64,000 bases of DNA from DATJPW01 sp963843165 (GCA_963843165.1 CAWJJL010000017.1:1-64000), one strand, 5' to 3'; counted from the first letter of the stretch, positions 40,824 through 52,097 are shown. Translations and numbers: made by a program. Notes: generated from the letters alone by a model not told the origin.

Positions 40824-41855
40824 ATGAAGAAACACGTGTTGATGCTGTTTGGAATAGTTATCGGTTTTAGTTTCGCCGTGCTTCCGCTCGTTCAAGCCCA
40901 AACACTCACTGCAAAATTCGGTCATGTGGCGCCGCCGTTTCATGGTCAAACAAAGGGGGCTGACGCATTCGCCGCCTATGTCAAAGAAAAGACCAACGGT
41001 GCCATTGATATTAAGACATTTCCGATGAGTCAGTTGGGGGGCGAGGTGTCGCTGGCGGAACAGGTCCAGGCAGGCACTCTCGAGATTGCTTCAGTAACAA
41101 CCGCGGTTCTTCAGACCTATGCCCCGCAATTAGCAATTATGGACCTTCCTTTCCTCTTTCCCGACCGCAAGACAGCTTATGCTGTCATTGATGATGAGGA
41201 AGTCCAGAAAAAGCTCTTTGGATATTTGCCGGCTAAGGGGCTGATAGGGGTAGGATGGACCGAAAACGAATTTCGAGACATTACCAATTCAAAAAGAGAA
41301 ATCAAAAAACCGGAGGATCTGAAGGGGCTTAAAATCAGAGTCATGAGCAGCCCCATTTTCATAGACACATTCAAACTGCTTGGCGCCTCCCCCACGGATC
41401 TCCCATTCCCGGAGATCTACAGCGCGCTTCAGAATGGCACTATTGACGCGCAAGAGAACCCGATTCTGACTTCGATTCTGATCAAGGCCACGGAAGTAAA
41501 TAAGTTTGCAACCAAAACCCAGCACATATTGACCGAATGCATAATCATAGTTACCCCGGAATTTTGGAAAAAATTAACGGCGGAGCAGCAGAAGATATTT
41601 TATGAGGCCGGTAAACAGTGCATCAAGGTGAATCGTGAAGTGGACGTCGAACTTATGAAAAAGCTGCCCGGTTCAGGTCTTTCTGTGGAAGAATTCTGTA
41701 AACAAAACAATGTGAAGCTGACTGAACTCACGCCTGCGGAGAAAGAGGTTTTCAAAAGCGCCACAAAGCCGATTTGGGACAAATACCGTGGAATTATAGG
41801 ACCGGAACTATTCGACTTCTTCCTGGCGAAGGTTAATAAATACGCGGGCAAGTAA
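40824..41855 (+). CDS. dctP: TRAP transporter solute-binding protein DctP
   Basis: This 343-residue periplasmic binding protein has a signal peptide (residues ~5-25, ending VQAQ) and the DctP family run: GAIDIKTFPMSQLGGEVSL, DLPFLFPDRKTAY, LKGLKIRVMSSPIF and EIYSALQNGTIDAQENP. It captures an organic acid, probably a carboxylate that ion-pairs with the conserved Arg of IRVM. The substrate is not clear. It leads a dctPQM operon. Confidence 0.92.
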   Translation: MKKHVLMLFGIVIGFSFAVLPLVQAQTLTAKFGHVAPPFHGQTKGADAFAAYVKEKTNGAIDIKTFPMSQLGGEVSLAEQVQAGTLEIASVTTAVLQTYAPQLAIMDLPFLFPDRKTAYAVIDDEEVQKKLFGYLPAKGLIGVGWTENEFRDITNSKREIKKPEDLKGLKIRVMSSPIFIDTFKLLGASPTDLPFPEIYSALQNGTIDAQENPILTSILIKATEVNKFATKTQHILTECIIIVTPEFWKKLTAEQQKIFYEAGKQCIKVNREVDVELMKKLPGSGLSVEEFCKQNNVKLTELTPAEKEVFKSATKPIWDKYRGIIGPELFDFFLAKVNKYAGK

Positions 41856-41974
41856 TGATTTGAGGCTTCAAGTCGATCATAGACAGAGTCCGATCAACGG
41901 CAATAAATCGGGGGCAGGTTTGGAGAAGCGCTCTGGTTTCAGCGTGTATCGAAACAGCCCCTAAGGTTTTATGG

Positions 41975-42490
41975 ATGACAAAACTGATCAAATTCATAAA
42001 CGCAATTGAAGAATGGGCTCTGGTCTTCATTTTATTGGGCCTGGCTTTTCTATCATTTGTCCAGGTTTTCTGCCGATACTTTTTGGGATTCAGTTTTTCT
42101 TGGATGGATGAGATTTCTCGTTATTTTGGAGTTCTTGTAGCATTTCTCGGAGCGGCTCTTGGGGTAAAGTACGGAACGCACTTCTCTATGGATCTCGTCT
42201 ACGAGAAGGTTTCCAGCGATAGTTTTCGGCACGGGCTAAAAGTGTTCATCAATGTCATATCAGGAATTATCATGTTTGTCATAGCTTGGTACGGGTGGGA
42301 GCAGACAATGAAATTGCGGCAGTTCGGTGTGGTTACACCGGTGCTGCAATTGCCAAAGTACTGGGTTTATCTGCCGATACCTGTGTTTTCGGTTATTACG
42401 GGAGCTCGCTTTTTTATGTTGGCCCGCAGACACCTTGTAAAGCTGATGCGCGGGGAATCTTTCAAGCAAAACAGTGAAGCGTCATGTTGA
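41975..42490 (+). CDS. dctQ: TRAP transporter small permease DctQ
   Basis: The 171-residue protein has four membrane helices and the family motif FCRYFLGFSFSWMDEISRYF. It pairs with DctM in the inner membrane. It overlaps dctM by seven bases, so the two are probably translationally coupled. Confidence 0.9.
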   Translation: MTKLIKFINAIEEWALVFILLGLAFLSFVQVFCRYFLGFSFSWMDEISRYFGVLVAFLGAALGVKYGTHFSMDLVYEKVSSDSFRHGLKVFINVISGIIMFVIAWYGWEQTMKLRQFGVVTPVLQLPKYWVYLPIPVFSVITGARFFMLARRHLVKLMRGESFKQNSEASC

Positions 42491-43761
42491 CGACAGTCAT
42501 AATCTCGTTCGTGTTGCTCCTCATTATCGGTACTCCCATAGCCATTTTGATGGTGATAACGACGGCTGTGGCATTGTTAATGCACTCGTCAACATCATTA
42601 ATGGTGCTCCCTCAGCAATTTTTCAACGCACTCGACAACTCCGTTCTTCTTTCCATCCCATTTTTTATATTGGCGGGCTCGGTTATGACAGAGGGGGCAA
42701 TGGCCCGGAGGCTCATAGCCGTTATTAATTCTCTGGTTGGTTCTTACCCCGGCGGGTTGGCCGTTGCGACTACTCTGGCATGTCTTTTTTTTGCCGCTAT
42801 TTCAGGTTCCAGCCCGGCCACGGTGGTGGCCATCGGCACAGTCATGATTCCGGCCCTGGTGAAATCCGGATATGATGAACGCTTCTCAATTGGACTTGCC
42901 ACGTCGGCGGGGTCTCTGGGGGTCGTCATACCCCCATCCATACCAATGATCCTTTATTGTTTAGTAATGAATACGTCCGTAGCCAAACTTTTCATGGCCG
43001 GCTTTCTACCGGGATTCCTTATCGGAGGGACTTTCATCGCTTACACCTTGGTGCTGGCCTATAAGCATCAATGGTTTTTCGGGAAGAGAGCGAGTTGGGG
43101 CGATACCTTCAGAGCACTACGAGACGGAATTTGGGCTCTCATGCTGCCGGTAATAGTGCTCGGCGGAATTTACAGCGGAATGTTCACGCCCACGGAAGCC
43201 GCCGCTGTTAGTCTCGTGTACGCCATTTTGGTCGAGTTGTTAGTTTATCGAGAGATGCGATTTGCCGACGTGCCTAAAGTATGTAGGCAGGGGGCCGTTC
43301 TTTCCAGTTGCCTCCTTTTCATTGTCGGATGCGCCATGACCCTGATTTGGCTGCTCACCGCGAACCGCCTCCCTCATGAGGTTGCGGATATTATAACTGC
43401 TCATGTAAGCAGCGGATGGGTGTTCCTGCTCCTTGTAAATATCTTGTTCCTGATCCTTGGAGCAGTAATGGATAATGTGACAGCAATGATGGTCCTGTCT
43501 CCACTTTTCATGGAAACGCTTGATCGGTTCGGGATAGATTACATCCATTACGGCATAATCATGGTTTTGGTAATTGAGTTTGGTTTCCTGTCGCCTCCTT
43601 TTGGTTTGAATCTTTTCGTGGCTATGGGGCTGACCAACAAGAGCTTGACCGAGGTTTCTATCGGCGTCGCTCCGTTCCTTATCCTTTTGCTGATATGTCT
43701 CATGCTTGTTACTTACATCCCGGCCATCTCTTTGTTCCTGCCTAATACATTTCTGCCCTGA
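42484..43761 (+). CDS. dctM: TRAP transporter large permease DctM
   Basis: This 425-residue protein has about twelve membrane segments and DctM signatures (AAISGSSPATVVAIGTVMIP, GVVIPPSIPMILY, FTPTEAAAVSLVYA). It is the sodium-coupled transport subunit for DctP's ligand. The length is usual for the family. Confidence 0.93.
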   Translation: MLTTVIISFVLLLIIGTPIAILMVITTAVALLMHSSTSLMVLPQQFFNALDNSVLLSIPFFILAGSVMTEGAMARRLIAVINSLVGSYPGGLAVATTLACLFFAAISGSSPATVVAIGTVMIPALVKSGYDERFSIGLATSAGSLGVVIPPSIPMILYCLVMNTSVAKLFMAGFLPGFLIGGTFIAYTLVLAYKHQWFFGKRASWGDTFRALRDGIWALMLPVIVLGGIYSGMFTPTEAAAVSLVYAILVELLVYREMRFADVPKVCRQGAVLSSCLLFIVGCAMTLIWLLTANRLPHEVADIITAHVSSGWVFLLLVNILFLILGAVMDNVTAMMVLSPLFMETLDRFGIDYIHYGIIMVLVIEFGFLSPPFGLNLFVAMGLTNKSLTEVSIGVAPFLILLLICLMLVTYIPAISLFLPNTFLP

Positions 43762-43815
43762 GAATAATGCCGGAACGTATTTAAACAAAGTGCTTTATGT
43801 TTTGTGCCAATTTAC

Positions 43816-43844
43816 TTGAAACTTAAGATATTTTACACTATAGC
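43816..43844 (+). promoter_or_regulatory. Promoter of the PBP1A gene
   Basis: TTGAAA (43816-43821), a 17-base spacer and TATAGC (43839-43844) lie about 60 bases before the start. Confidence 0.55.
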
Positions 43845-43906
43845 CCTGGACAGGCTCGCTTCTCCGTGCTAAGAATGGGCACGAGAGGTTAATCGGGAGG
43901 CAAAAG

Positions 43907-46562
43907 GTGAAGTCCCCGTTCCACAGGACCGGTCAAGACAACAACCCATTTCGAGAGTTGTATAGCAAACCCAGTACCGGGAAAAAAAGAAATTCCTTTT
44001 TCGGCGGCATAGCGCGTTTTGTCATGTTGATTTTGATAGCATGCCTGGCCGGCGTTACCGGAATTGCCACCCAGGGCTATCTTTATTTCACCCACAACTT
44101 GCCCGGAATTGAAAAACTGAAGAATTATTCCCCTCCGACAGTCACGGAGTTTTATTCGGACAAGAACGAATTAATTGGAGAATTTGCTACCGAAAGGCGT
44201 TTCGTCGTGCCGTTAGAAAATGTCCCAAAAACTCTTCAAAACGCTTTCGTAGCCGCGGAGGATAAGAATTTCTGGAGCCATGCAGGCGTTGATAAAGAGG
44301 CTATAATCAGGGCTGTCAAGCAGAACCTGACTAAGGGCGGCATTGAATCAGGAGCCAGCACCATAACCCAGCAGGTGGCGAAGACGTTTCTCCTGACACC
44401 TGAGCGGACATTCGTTCGTAAAATCAAGGAGGCTATACTTGCGACACAGATCGAGCGCTCCTTGAGCAAAGAACAGATTCTCCATCTTTATCTCAATCAG
44501 ATTTATTTAGGGAGTTCGGCCTATGGGGTGCAGGCTGCAGCCCAAACTTATTTTGATAAGCAGATTACAAGATTTGACCATTGCCGAGTGTGCCATGATT
44601 GGCGGACTGGCAAAAGCTCCCAGCAAGGATTCGCCAAAGATGAACCTGGAAAGAGCGCTGGAACGCAGGGGCTATGTTCTTAAACGTATGCTGGAAGATG
44701 GGTACATCACTCAATCCGAGTACGATACCTCCAATGTAGAAGAACCCAGGCTGGTCACTCGACAGAATCCGCACAGCAAGGTGGCTGCGGATTTTGTCGA
44801 GCAGGTCCGCCGTTATGTCGAGAAGAAGTACGGTACGGACGCTCTCTATAAGGAGGGGTTAAAAGTCTACACCACGGTGGACCTGGACATGACTAAGGCA
44901 GCTCATCAGGCAATCGATGCGGGTTTGAGAGAGCTGGACAAACGTCAGGGATACCGTGGACCCATCAAGACCTTGACCGTAAAAGAGGTGATGGAGTTTC
45001 TGAAAGAGCAGACCGATGCGATGGAGGAGCCTCTAAAATTCGGCCAGATAGTGGAAGGGATTGTCACACAGATCGATAGTGAGAACATTTACGTTCGCAT
45101 GGGGAACTACATTAGGGGAAGCATAAAGAAAGAATACGTCGGTCAAATCAAAATAGATCCTAATCCCAAATGGTGGGTGAGAATTCCCAATGTGAAGCCT
45201 GAATGGCGTACACGTAATTTTGCGCCTGGCGATCTGCCCTTTCAAGTAGGTGATCTAATACAGGTTCGCATTGTGGACCCGAATCTGAAACGCAGAGAAT
45301 TGTATGCAAAAAAATTCGCTAAGACTGATCCCGAATTGAAGAATTACAAAGAATATAATGAAGAAATGATTCCGCAGTTTCCTCTGGAAGCCGAACAGCA
45401 GCCGTTGCTTCAGTCCGCGCTGATGCTGCGCGAAAATCGGACTGGATATGTCAGAGTAATTGTAGGCGGATCCGGGGCGGCTGAATCCAAGTACAATCGT
45501 GCTACGCAGGCACGACGCCAGGCAGGCTCATCCTTTAAACCGGTAATTTATGCTGCAGCGCTGAACAAAGGATTCACGTGCTCTGATATCATCATCGATT
45601 CACCGCTCGCTCTTAATATTCCCGGAACCGGCGAAGTGTGGCGGCCTAAAAATTACAGGGGCGGTTTTCAGGGGCCAGTAACATTTAGGGACGCCATAGT
45701 GCACTCCAGGAATGTCCCGACGATTAAAATCTTACAGCAAATAGGCCTCGAACAGGCGAAAGCGTACGCGCGGAAGCTTGGTTACACTTCGCCGCTTGTG
45801 GACAATCTGACCCTTGCTCTGGGGTCCACAGGTGTTTCTCTTGAAGAACAGGTCAACGCATATGCCGTTTTTGCAAACAAGGGCTATTTTGTTCCCGGCG
45901 TGTACGTTAGAAAGATTGTGGATAGGAAAGGCAAAATTCTGGAAGAGCGCGACTCTCCTGTAATGCTGGATGACCCGATGCCCAAGGATCAGCCTCAGAT
46001 TCAAAAAGTTGCTCATCGCGTTCCGAGCGGCATCCAAACCGATGGTGATGTCCCGGATAGAGGCGCGGCTCTGGTGAGAAGAGCTATAGATGAAGGGACA
46101 GCATATATTATGACTTCATTACTTCAGGGAGTAATTCAGGATGGGACTGCGACCGTGCTGAAGAAAATTGTGGGCCGGCCGGATATCGCAGGCAAGACTG
46201 GAACTACAAATGAAGCTATGGACGCATGGTTTGTTGGGTTTTCGCCGGATTACTCCTGCGGCGTGTGGGTCGGATTCGATGAAGAGATACCTATTGGGGA
46301 CGCCGAGACGGGAGGTAAAGCCGCGGCGCCTATATGGGGCTATTTTATGAGAGAAGTCCTACGCGACAAACCGGTTAAAGACTTCGCAGCGCCCCAATCA
46401 GTGGAATTTCGTAAGGTTGATCCCAAGACGGGCCTGATGACATCGGCTCCCGGCGGTCTAATGGAAGTGTTCAAGACCGGTAGCGGTCCCGCTGAAGGTG
46501 AATCCAAGTTCATAAAGGGGTCGAGATGGGATTATTCGGGCTCCGATTTGGATCAATTCTGA
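43907..46562 (+). CDS. Penicillin-binding protein 1A (one frameshift)
   Basis: A bifunctional class A PBP of about 885 residues. An N-terminal membrane helix (residues ~34-58) is followed by a GT51 glycosyltransferase with AAEDKNFWSHAGVD and GASTITQQVAKTFLL, an OB-like insert, and a transpeptidase with AGSSFKP (SxxK), HSRN and KTGTT. It polymerises and cross-links peptidoglycan. The frame changes by +1 near 44566 (an A run): FDKQIQDLTIAECAMIGGL reads correctly once one A is removed. The start is GTG 43907, preceded by GGGAGGCAAAAG. Because this enzyme is important and otherwise perfect, the shift is likely a sequence error. Confidence 0.88.
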
Positions 46563-46751
46563 TACTCTGCCGTTTCTTTTCTGTCCCAAAGTCGTGACCA
46601 TGAATGCTCACCGAACGACTTAGGGGTTGACAGCGTGACTTTCCGGGACAAAGTTCTTAATATGTAAAGTTGACTCTGACCTGCGACTCAGTCAAAACTT
46701 ATTAGCTTATATCGGTCTGTGGGACGTTGAAGCAAATAGAGGAATACGCTC

Positions 46752-49292
46752 ATGCCTGAAGTGATTGAAAAAAAGGACGATCTTGATGCGGACGAAAGCC
46801 AAAAGCCGCCCCAGATAGAACTGGAAGATATTCCCGATGTGCTGCCGCTCCTGCCTGTACGCGATGTAGTGGTTTATTCCTATATGATACTCCCATTAAT
46901 GGTGGGTAGAGATAAATCAATTAAGGCAGTAGAGAAGGCTGTGGAACGGGACCGACTTATTGTTTTGGCAACGCAGAAGCAATCGGGTGAAGAGGAACCC
47001 GGGCCCGACGATATATTCCATGTCGGTACAGTGGCCATGGTGGTCAAAATGCTGAAGCTGCCGGATGGTCGGGTGAAGATCCTGGTTCAAGGTCTGGCTA
47101 AAGCGCGGATTGTCTCATTTCTTGAATCTCCGGATTTTTTTAAGGTTCGGATAAGTAAGATTCCTGAGCCACCTGCGCCTCAAATTACCATCGAGATGGA
47201 AGCTTTAATGAGATCGGTTAAGGAGAATTCTGAAAAGATATTACAGCTTCGCGGGATCATATCGCCGGACGCGGTTGCAATATTGGATTCAATCGAAGAC
47301 CCGGGGCGCTTGGCGGATTTGGTAGCCTCCAATTTGAAATTGCGAGTAGATGAATCTCAAGCCATTCTCGAAGTTATTGATCCAGTAGACAGACTTCGCA
47401 GAGTTAACGAGCTCCTATCCAAGGAACTTGAATTGTCAGCCATGCAAGCGAGGATTCAGACTCAAGCCAAGGAGGAGATGGGTAAGACTCATAGGGAGTA
47501 TTTTCTCAGGGAACAGCTTAAGGCGATTCAGAGCGAGCTGGGCGAGATTGACGAGAAAACTAAAGAAATAGAGGAGTTTCGACAGAAGATAGCCAAAGCC
47601 AAACTTCCCTCGGAAACTCAGAAAGAAGCCGAAAAGCAGCTTAGCCGATTGGGCCAAATGCATCCGGATGCGGCCGAAGCTTCGATTATACGAACTTATC
47701 TTGACTGGATAGTGGAACTTCCATGGTCCAAATCAACTCGTGACAAACTAGACATAAAAAATGCCAAGAAAATACTGGATGAGGATCATTACAATCTCGA
47801 AAAGGTGAAGGATCGAATTCTGGAGTATCTTGGTGTTCGGAAACTCAATAAACAAATGAAAGGTCCGATCCTTTGCTTTGTCGGACCTCCCGGAGTGGGA
47901 AAGACGTCATTGGGGAGATCCATTGCAAGAGCGCTTGGGCGCAAATTTACGCGCATCTCGCTAGGCGGAATGAGGGATGAAGCCGAAATACGAGGGCATC
48001 GTCGCACTTATATTGGCGCGCTGCCCGGACGAATTATACAGGGCCTAAAAAACGCCGGTTCCAACAACCCTGTATTTATGCTCGATGAAATAGACAAGGT
48101 CGGCGCAGATTTCCGAGGAGATCCATCAGCCGCGTTGCTCGAAGTGCTGGATCCGGAGCAGAATCATGCTTTCAGCGATCATTATCTCAATGTGACGTTC
48201 GATTTGTCGAAGGTGATGTTCATCGCGACCGCCAATTTGGCTGACCCGATCATTCCTGCTCTCCGAGATAGAATGGAAACTCTGGAACTGGCTGGATACA
48301 TTGATGAGGAAAAATTGAAAATCGCTCGCCAATTCTTGATTCCTAAACAGGTGACTGAAAATGGGCTCAAAACGAATGATTTCAACATAACGGATGAAGC
48401 AATTTTAGGAATAGTCAATCAGTACACCCGTGAGGCCGGCCTGAGAAACCTGGAGCGGGAAATTGCTAATCTTTGTAGAAAAATAGCGAGAAAAATCGCT
48501 GAAGACGAGCAGAAGATTCCGTCCATAACCGCAAAGAATCTTAGAAAATTTTTAGGAGTTCCCAGATTTCTACCCGATGAAGAGCGAAGGCAAGATGAGA
48601 TTGGTGTGGCTACTGGACTTGCCTGGACTCCATATGGCGGGGATGTCCTTCATATAGAAGCTACTCCCATGGAAGGAAAAGGCAGTCTGCTTCTTACAGG
48701 GCAACTTGGCGACGTCATGAAAGAGTCCGGCCAGGCCGCCATGTCATATTTTCGCTCACGCGTTACACGTTTTGGAGTGAAGGAAAAATTCTACTTTTCC
48801 AAGGACATCCATGTCCACGTCCCAGCGGGAGCCATCCCAAAGGACGGTCCATCCGCCGGTGTCACAATGGCTACAGCTATTGTCAGCGCACTTACCGGTA
48901 TACCGGTCCGAGGAGATGTGGCCATGACAGGCGAAATCACACTGAGAGGCAGGGTACTCCCGGTGGGAGGTTTGCGAGAGAAGTCGTTAGCTGCATTGCG
49001 CGCCAAAATTTACACTATTATCGCCCCGGATCAGAATGAAAAGGATCTGGATGAGATTCCACCGCATATTCGGAGACGCCTAAGCTTCAAATTCGTCAAA
49101 CACATGGACGAGGTACTGAAACTAGCTCTGAAAGAGGACCCGGAAAAAAGGGCCACTGCTTCCAAGCCCATCAAATCGGATGGGAACGGCAGGTCGCACA
49201 AGAAGTCTGAATCAGCAAATAAAATTGCCGCAAAATCATCAGTCAAGAGGAGAGCGCTCCGGCCGGAATCCAGAGCGGAGAAGAAGATCTGA
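46752..49292 (+). CDS. lon: ATP-dependent protease Lon
   Basis: The 846-residue protein has the N-terminal substrate domain (LPLLPVRDVVVYSYMILPL), coiled coil, AAA+ module with Walker A GPPGVGKTSLG and Walker B VFMLDEIDKV, and the catalytic Ser in PKDGPSAGVTMATA with its Lys in GGLREKSLAA. A Lys/Ser-rich tail extends the C-terminus. It degrades misfolded and regulatory proteins. No frameshift is seen. Confidence 0.95.
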   Translation: MPEVIEKKDDLDADESQKPPQIELEDIPDVLPLLPVRDVVVYSYMILPLMVGRDKSIKAVEKAVERDRLIVLATQKQSGEEEPGPDDIFHVGTVAMVVKMLKLPDGRVKILVQGLAKARIVSFLESPDFFKVRISKIPEPPAPQITIEMEALMRSVKENSEKILQLRGIISPDAVAILDSIEDPGRLADLVASNLKLRVDESQAILEVIDPVDRLRRVNELLSKELELSAMQARIQTQAKEEMGKTHREYFLREQLKAIQSELGEIDEKTKEIEEFRQKIAKAKLPSETQKEAEKQLSRLGQMHPDAAEASIIRTYLDWIVELPWSKSTRDKLDIKNAKKILDEDHYNLEKVKDRILEYLGVRKLNKQMKGPILCFVGPPGVGKTSLGRSIARALGRKFTRISLGGMRDEAEIRGHRRTYIGALPGRIIQGLKNAGSNNPVFMLDEIDKVGADFRGDPSAALLEVLDPEQNHAFSDHYLNVTFDLSKVMFIATANLADPIIPALRDRMETLELAGYIDEEKLKIARQFLIPKQVTENGLKTNDFNITDEAILGIVNQYTREAGLRNLEREIANLCRKIARKIAEDEQKIPSITAKNLRKFLGVPRFLPDEERRQDEIGVATGLAWTPYGGDVLHIEATPMEGKGSLLLTGQLGDVMKESGQAAMSYFRSRVTRFGVKEKFYFSKDIHVHVPAGAIPKDGPSAGVTMATAIVSALTGIPVRGDVAMTGEITLRGRVLPVGGLREKSLAALRAKIYTIIAPDQNEKDLDEIPPHIRRRLSFKFVKHMDEVLKLALKEDPEKRATASKPIKSDGNGRSHKKSESANKIAAKSSVKRRALRPESRAEKKI

Positions 49293-49293
49293 T

Positions 49294-49524
49294 ATGACCG
49301 AAGACAAGAAATGGGATGTGGAACGAATCCACAAAGAAATTTACGACGCGCGAACGAGGATGTTTGTCGTTACAAAAGTTCTGGAGACGGGCAGTGTTGA
49401 TTTTTCCGAACTTCCCGAATGGGTTTTGGTCCTTAGGCCTCTGCTCCGAGATGTAATTAAAAACGCCAATCGTGTAGGTGAACTGCTCGGGATAGAAGTT
49501 GAGGTCACACAGGAATCAAAATGA
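49294..49524 (+). CDS. Small conserved-looking protein after lon
   Basis: This 76-residue acidic protein starts at ATG 49294, one base after the lon stop, so it is probably co-translated with lon. It is likely helical (WDVERIHKEIYDARTRMFVV). I do not recognise it. Confidence 0.55.
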   Translation: MTEDKKWDVERIHKEIYDARTRMFVVTKVLETGSVDFSELPEWVLVLRPLLRDVIKNANRVGELLGIEVEVTQESK

Positions 49525-49565
49525 TCATCGGCTGATAATTAGTGTCGGCGGCGAGAAGATATGCA

Positions 49566-49585
49566 GGGCGGGTCCAAACCCGCCC
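49566..49585. repeat. GC-rich hairpin after the lon operon
   Basis: GGGCGGGT and ACCCGCCC form an 8-bp stem around CCAA. No T run follows, so it may stabilise a transcript end rather than terminate it. Confidence 0.4.
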
Positions 49586-49607
49586 CGTGCTACAGGATTC
49601 GAAAATC

Positions 49608-50620
49608 TTACCTGGTTGTTCTTCCCCATTCAAATTTCTTAGCGGAAGATTTGGGTTCAAGAAGTTCCTGAGATCCGGATTCCTTACTCGTTATGACTCC
49701 GGTCCCCTGGGATGAACCAGGTTCCGCCCCAACAATGCTAGGCCTTTCCTGTTTTCCCCATTTCATGGAATTCTGAGCCCTAGCGGGGCTTTCTGTTATG
49801 GAGGATCCGGCACGTTTCGTATCCGGCTTTTCCTCCTGACCAGCTCCGGTAACCTGACTATGGTCAGACGTTTGGTTCTCTTGCTTACCCCATTGTACGT
49901 TTCTTCTAGGCGGTGGAGAGGGGACTGAAGCCGATTGCTGCTTGACCGCACTTCGAGTCGCTCTGCGAGGACTCTGAACAGCGCCCGACGTAGATCTCAC
50001 CTGCTGTCTTACAGCAGGTTGCGGTTGAGGCTGCACTGTCTGAGCGGGAGCTTGCATACCTGCTCCCTGACTGGTATCTGTCCCTGTTTCTCTGCCATCC
50101 CAATATATTGAACTTGACTCTCGGCTACTTGGTTGAACGGATGCTCTAGTGGAAGATTGGGGTACAGGCCTTTCTGTTACAACAGGACGCTGCTGCTGCG
50201 GTCTAACAGCTTGATATTGGGCAGGCTGTCGAGCTCCGCGGCGCGATGGTGTTTGTTGCTGCTGATATGCAGCGTTTGGAGCGCCTCTTCCTGTCCCGTA
50301 ACCCTGGTAATAATTGTATTCCTGTGGAGATGCAGATCCATAGCCTTGATAACCGCCGTATCCCGGATAGTTCCCTTCTTGTCCCTGCTGGTACTGCCCC
50401 TGCTGGTATGCGGGGACTGCTGTCCGTAATTCCCTTGCCCCTGGGCATACTGTGAGTAATCGGGCATACTCTGGTCGTATTGCCCGTAGCCTTGCCCATA
50501 ATCTTGCCCGTAGTTTCCGTATCCGGGAACCGTACTTCCATAATCATATTGGCCATATGCAACTCCTACAGTTCCCGTAAGAGCAACTACAGCCGCTATT
50601 GCCGCGACCAACCCTTTCAT
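49608..50620 (-). CDS. Secreted Tyr/Gln/Gly-rich protein (one frameshift)
   Basis: ATG 50620 follows AAGGAG. A signal peptide (residues ~1-25) leads to a Tyr/Gly/Gln-rich part (YGQDYGQGYGQYDQS), then a Gln/Arg/Pro/Ser-rich part, ending in two similar motifs, NVQWGKQE and MKWGKQE, and FEWGRTTR. A -1 shift near 50407-50412 joins the two frames; the intermediate sequence (YQQGQYQQGQEGNYPGYGGY) continues the low-complexity pattern. The total is about 338 residues. Prion-like composition; function unknown. Confidence 0.55.
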
Positions 50621-50803
50621 TAGAAAGCTCCTTAGTCTTCCCTTACAGCTCATAATTCGACAGAGGGAAAACCGTTAGTTAATATGCATGTTCATATGCG
50701 TACCAAATTCAATTGAAATTTTAAAGAATTCAGCCCGAAAAATCAAGTTACTTTTTTACCGAGGTCTCGCAGTTGACTTGGACCCTATCAGGATCTATTT
50801 TGA

Positions 50804-51673
50804 ATGTCCATGAGATTAGCACATTTATCAGATCTTCATTTTGGACGTCCTGCATCACCCGAAAGGGTTTTGTCTTTAAAAGAAGATCTATTAGCAAATC
50901 GGCCACAATTGCTTGTAATTACAGGCGATATTACGGACAGAGGTCGCGTTTCTCAATTTCGCCGGGCGCACGACTTCCTTAATAAGATGGACCTACCGTT
51001 TATCACAGTGCCAGGAAACAGAGAGGTATCCATTAGCGCGTTCTGGGAATGGATATTCCCGCGTCTTGCCATGCACCGTTTCCGTATTTTTTTTGGGCAA
51101 AGCGATCGTATTCTATGGCAATCCGAGAAATTAAAGCTAGCTTTCCTGGGCCTTAACTCGGTTCACCCTTTTCCTTCCTGGCCGGGAAGAATTGCCCGTG
51201 AGACCCGTTATTGGTTAAAGGAGCAGGCAGCGAAACTTTTCGATTACCGCAAGATCCTCTTTCTTCATCATCCTGTTATGCCAGTGATTCGAGGATCATC
51301 TTTCTGGGCTCACACGCTTTCCGATGCGGGACAACTGCTTAATATCTGTAGTGAAACAGGAATATGCCTTATATTACAGGGCCATAAACATAGATCATCG
51401 ATCATGGAAGTAAATATTCCCGCAAGAAACGCAAAAGTGATAGTTTCTGCGGCAGGTGCGCCATTGGCCTCCCGATGGGACCCATCATATCATTTAATTG
51501 ATATCTTGCCGAATGAGTTGGTTATAACCGTCTGTGAATCCATTGAAAAAAAATTCGTTGAGACAGGCTCATACAGGTTCTCTTTGCCTGACTCATCAAA
51601 AAATGACAAACGCAGTGATCTGGAATTTAATTCCAAAGATTCAATACACGTCCTTACTAGGACGCCAGCGTAG
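50804..51673 (+). CDS. Calcineurin-like metallophosphoesterase
   Basis: The 289-residue cytoplasmic protein has all metallophosphoesterase motifs: SDLHFG, GDITDRG, GNRE (for GNHE), LHHP and QGHKH. It resembles the CpdA/Icc group that hydrolyses cyclic nucleotides or other phosphodiesters; the substrate is open. The GNRE change from the usual His is notable. The start could be 50804 or 50810; neither has a strong ribosome site. Confidence 0.75.
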   Translation: MSMRLAHLSDLHFGRPASPERVLSLKEDLLANRPQLLVITGDITDRGRVSQFRRAHDFLNKMDLPFITVPGNREVSISAFWEWIFPRLAMHRFRIFFGQSDRILWQSEKLKLAFLGLNSVHPFPSWPGRIARETRYWLKEQAAKLFDYRKILFLHHPVMPVIRGSSFWAHTLSDAGQLLNICSETGICLILQGHKHRSSIMEVNIPARNAKVIVSAAGAPLASRWDPSYHLIDILPNELVITVCESIEKKFVETGSYRFSLPDSSKNDKRSDLEFNSKDSIHVLTRTPA

Positions 51674-51854
51674 CTGAATCCTTCTTAAACATAGCGGCCC
51701 GCTTCTCCGACGATTGCAAAAAATCTTGGGGGGTGAGTTGTTATCGATTCACAGATCCGACTTATCGTATCGCTAAATGCCATCTTTGTAATGACCTGCG
51801 CCTGGAGGCATGTGGCGGAATGGTCCGAGCATAATCCCAATTTGACCAGTCTAA

Positions 51855-52097
51855 GGTTGGTCAGGTGTCGGAAGACCTATCAAGCCGGACGCGGGAAAGG
51901 GTAGGGCGCATTCATTTCGCACCAGGATTCGTGAAGGAGCGACAGAGGGTCCGAATTTCGCGGATCGTATTACTGTGGTGCAGTGGGGATGCGGAACGGA
52001 TTGTATCGAATTCGGCATCGTGGATGCAAAGAGCGGGAATTCTTCTTCCCTTCATTTTAAACTGCGGTATGACCCCTCAAAAATATGGATTATCCTG
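51855..52097 (+). pseudogene. Remnant of a secreted protein family (EGPNFA...WGCGT motif)
   Basis: One frame reads FRTRIREGATEGPNFADRIT followed by VVQWGCGTDCIEFGIVDAKS. This matches a family of small secreted proteins with the pattern EGPNFAGHYTI..WGCGT.C. No signal peptide or start codon is in frame (a TAA lies at 51852), and the frame runs into the opposite tsaB end. It is a truncated, dead copy. Confidence 0.5.

Noticed and set aside
51810..51880. GTGGCGGAATGGTCCGAG looks like a tRNA-Leu 5' end
   Set aside because: No matching acceptor, anticodon or T arm follows.
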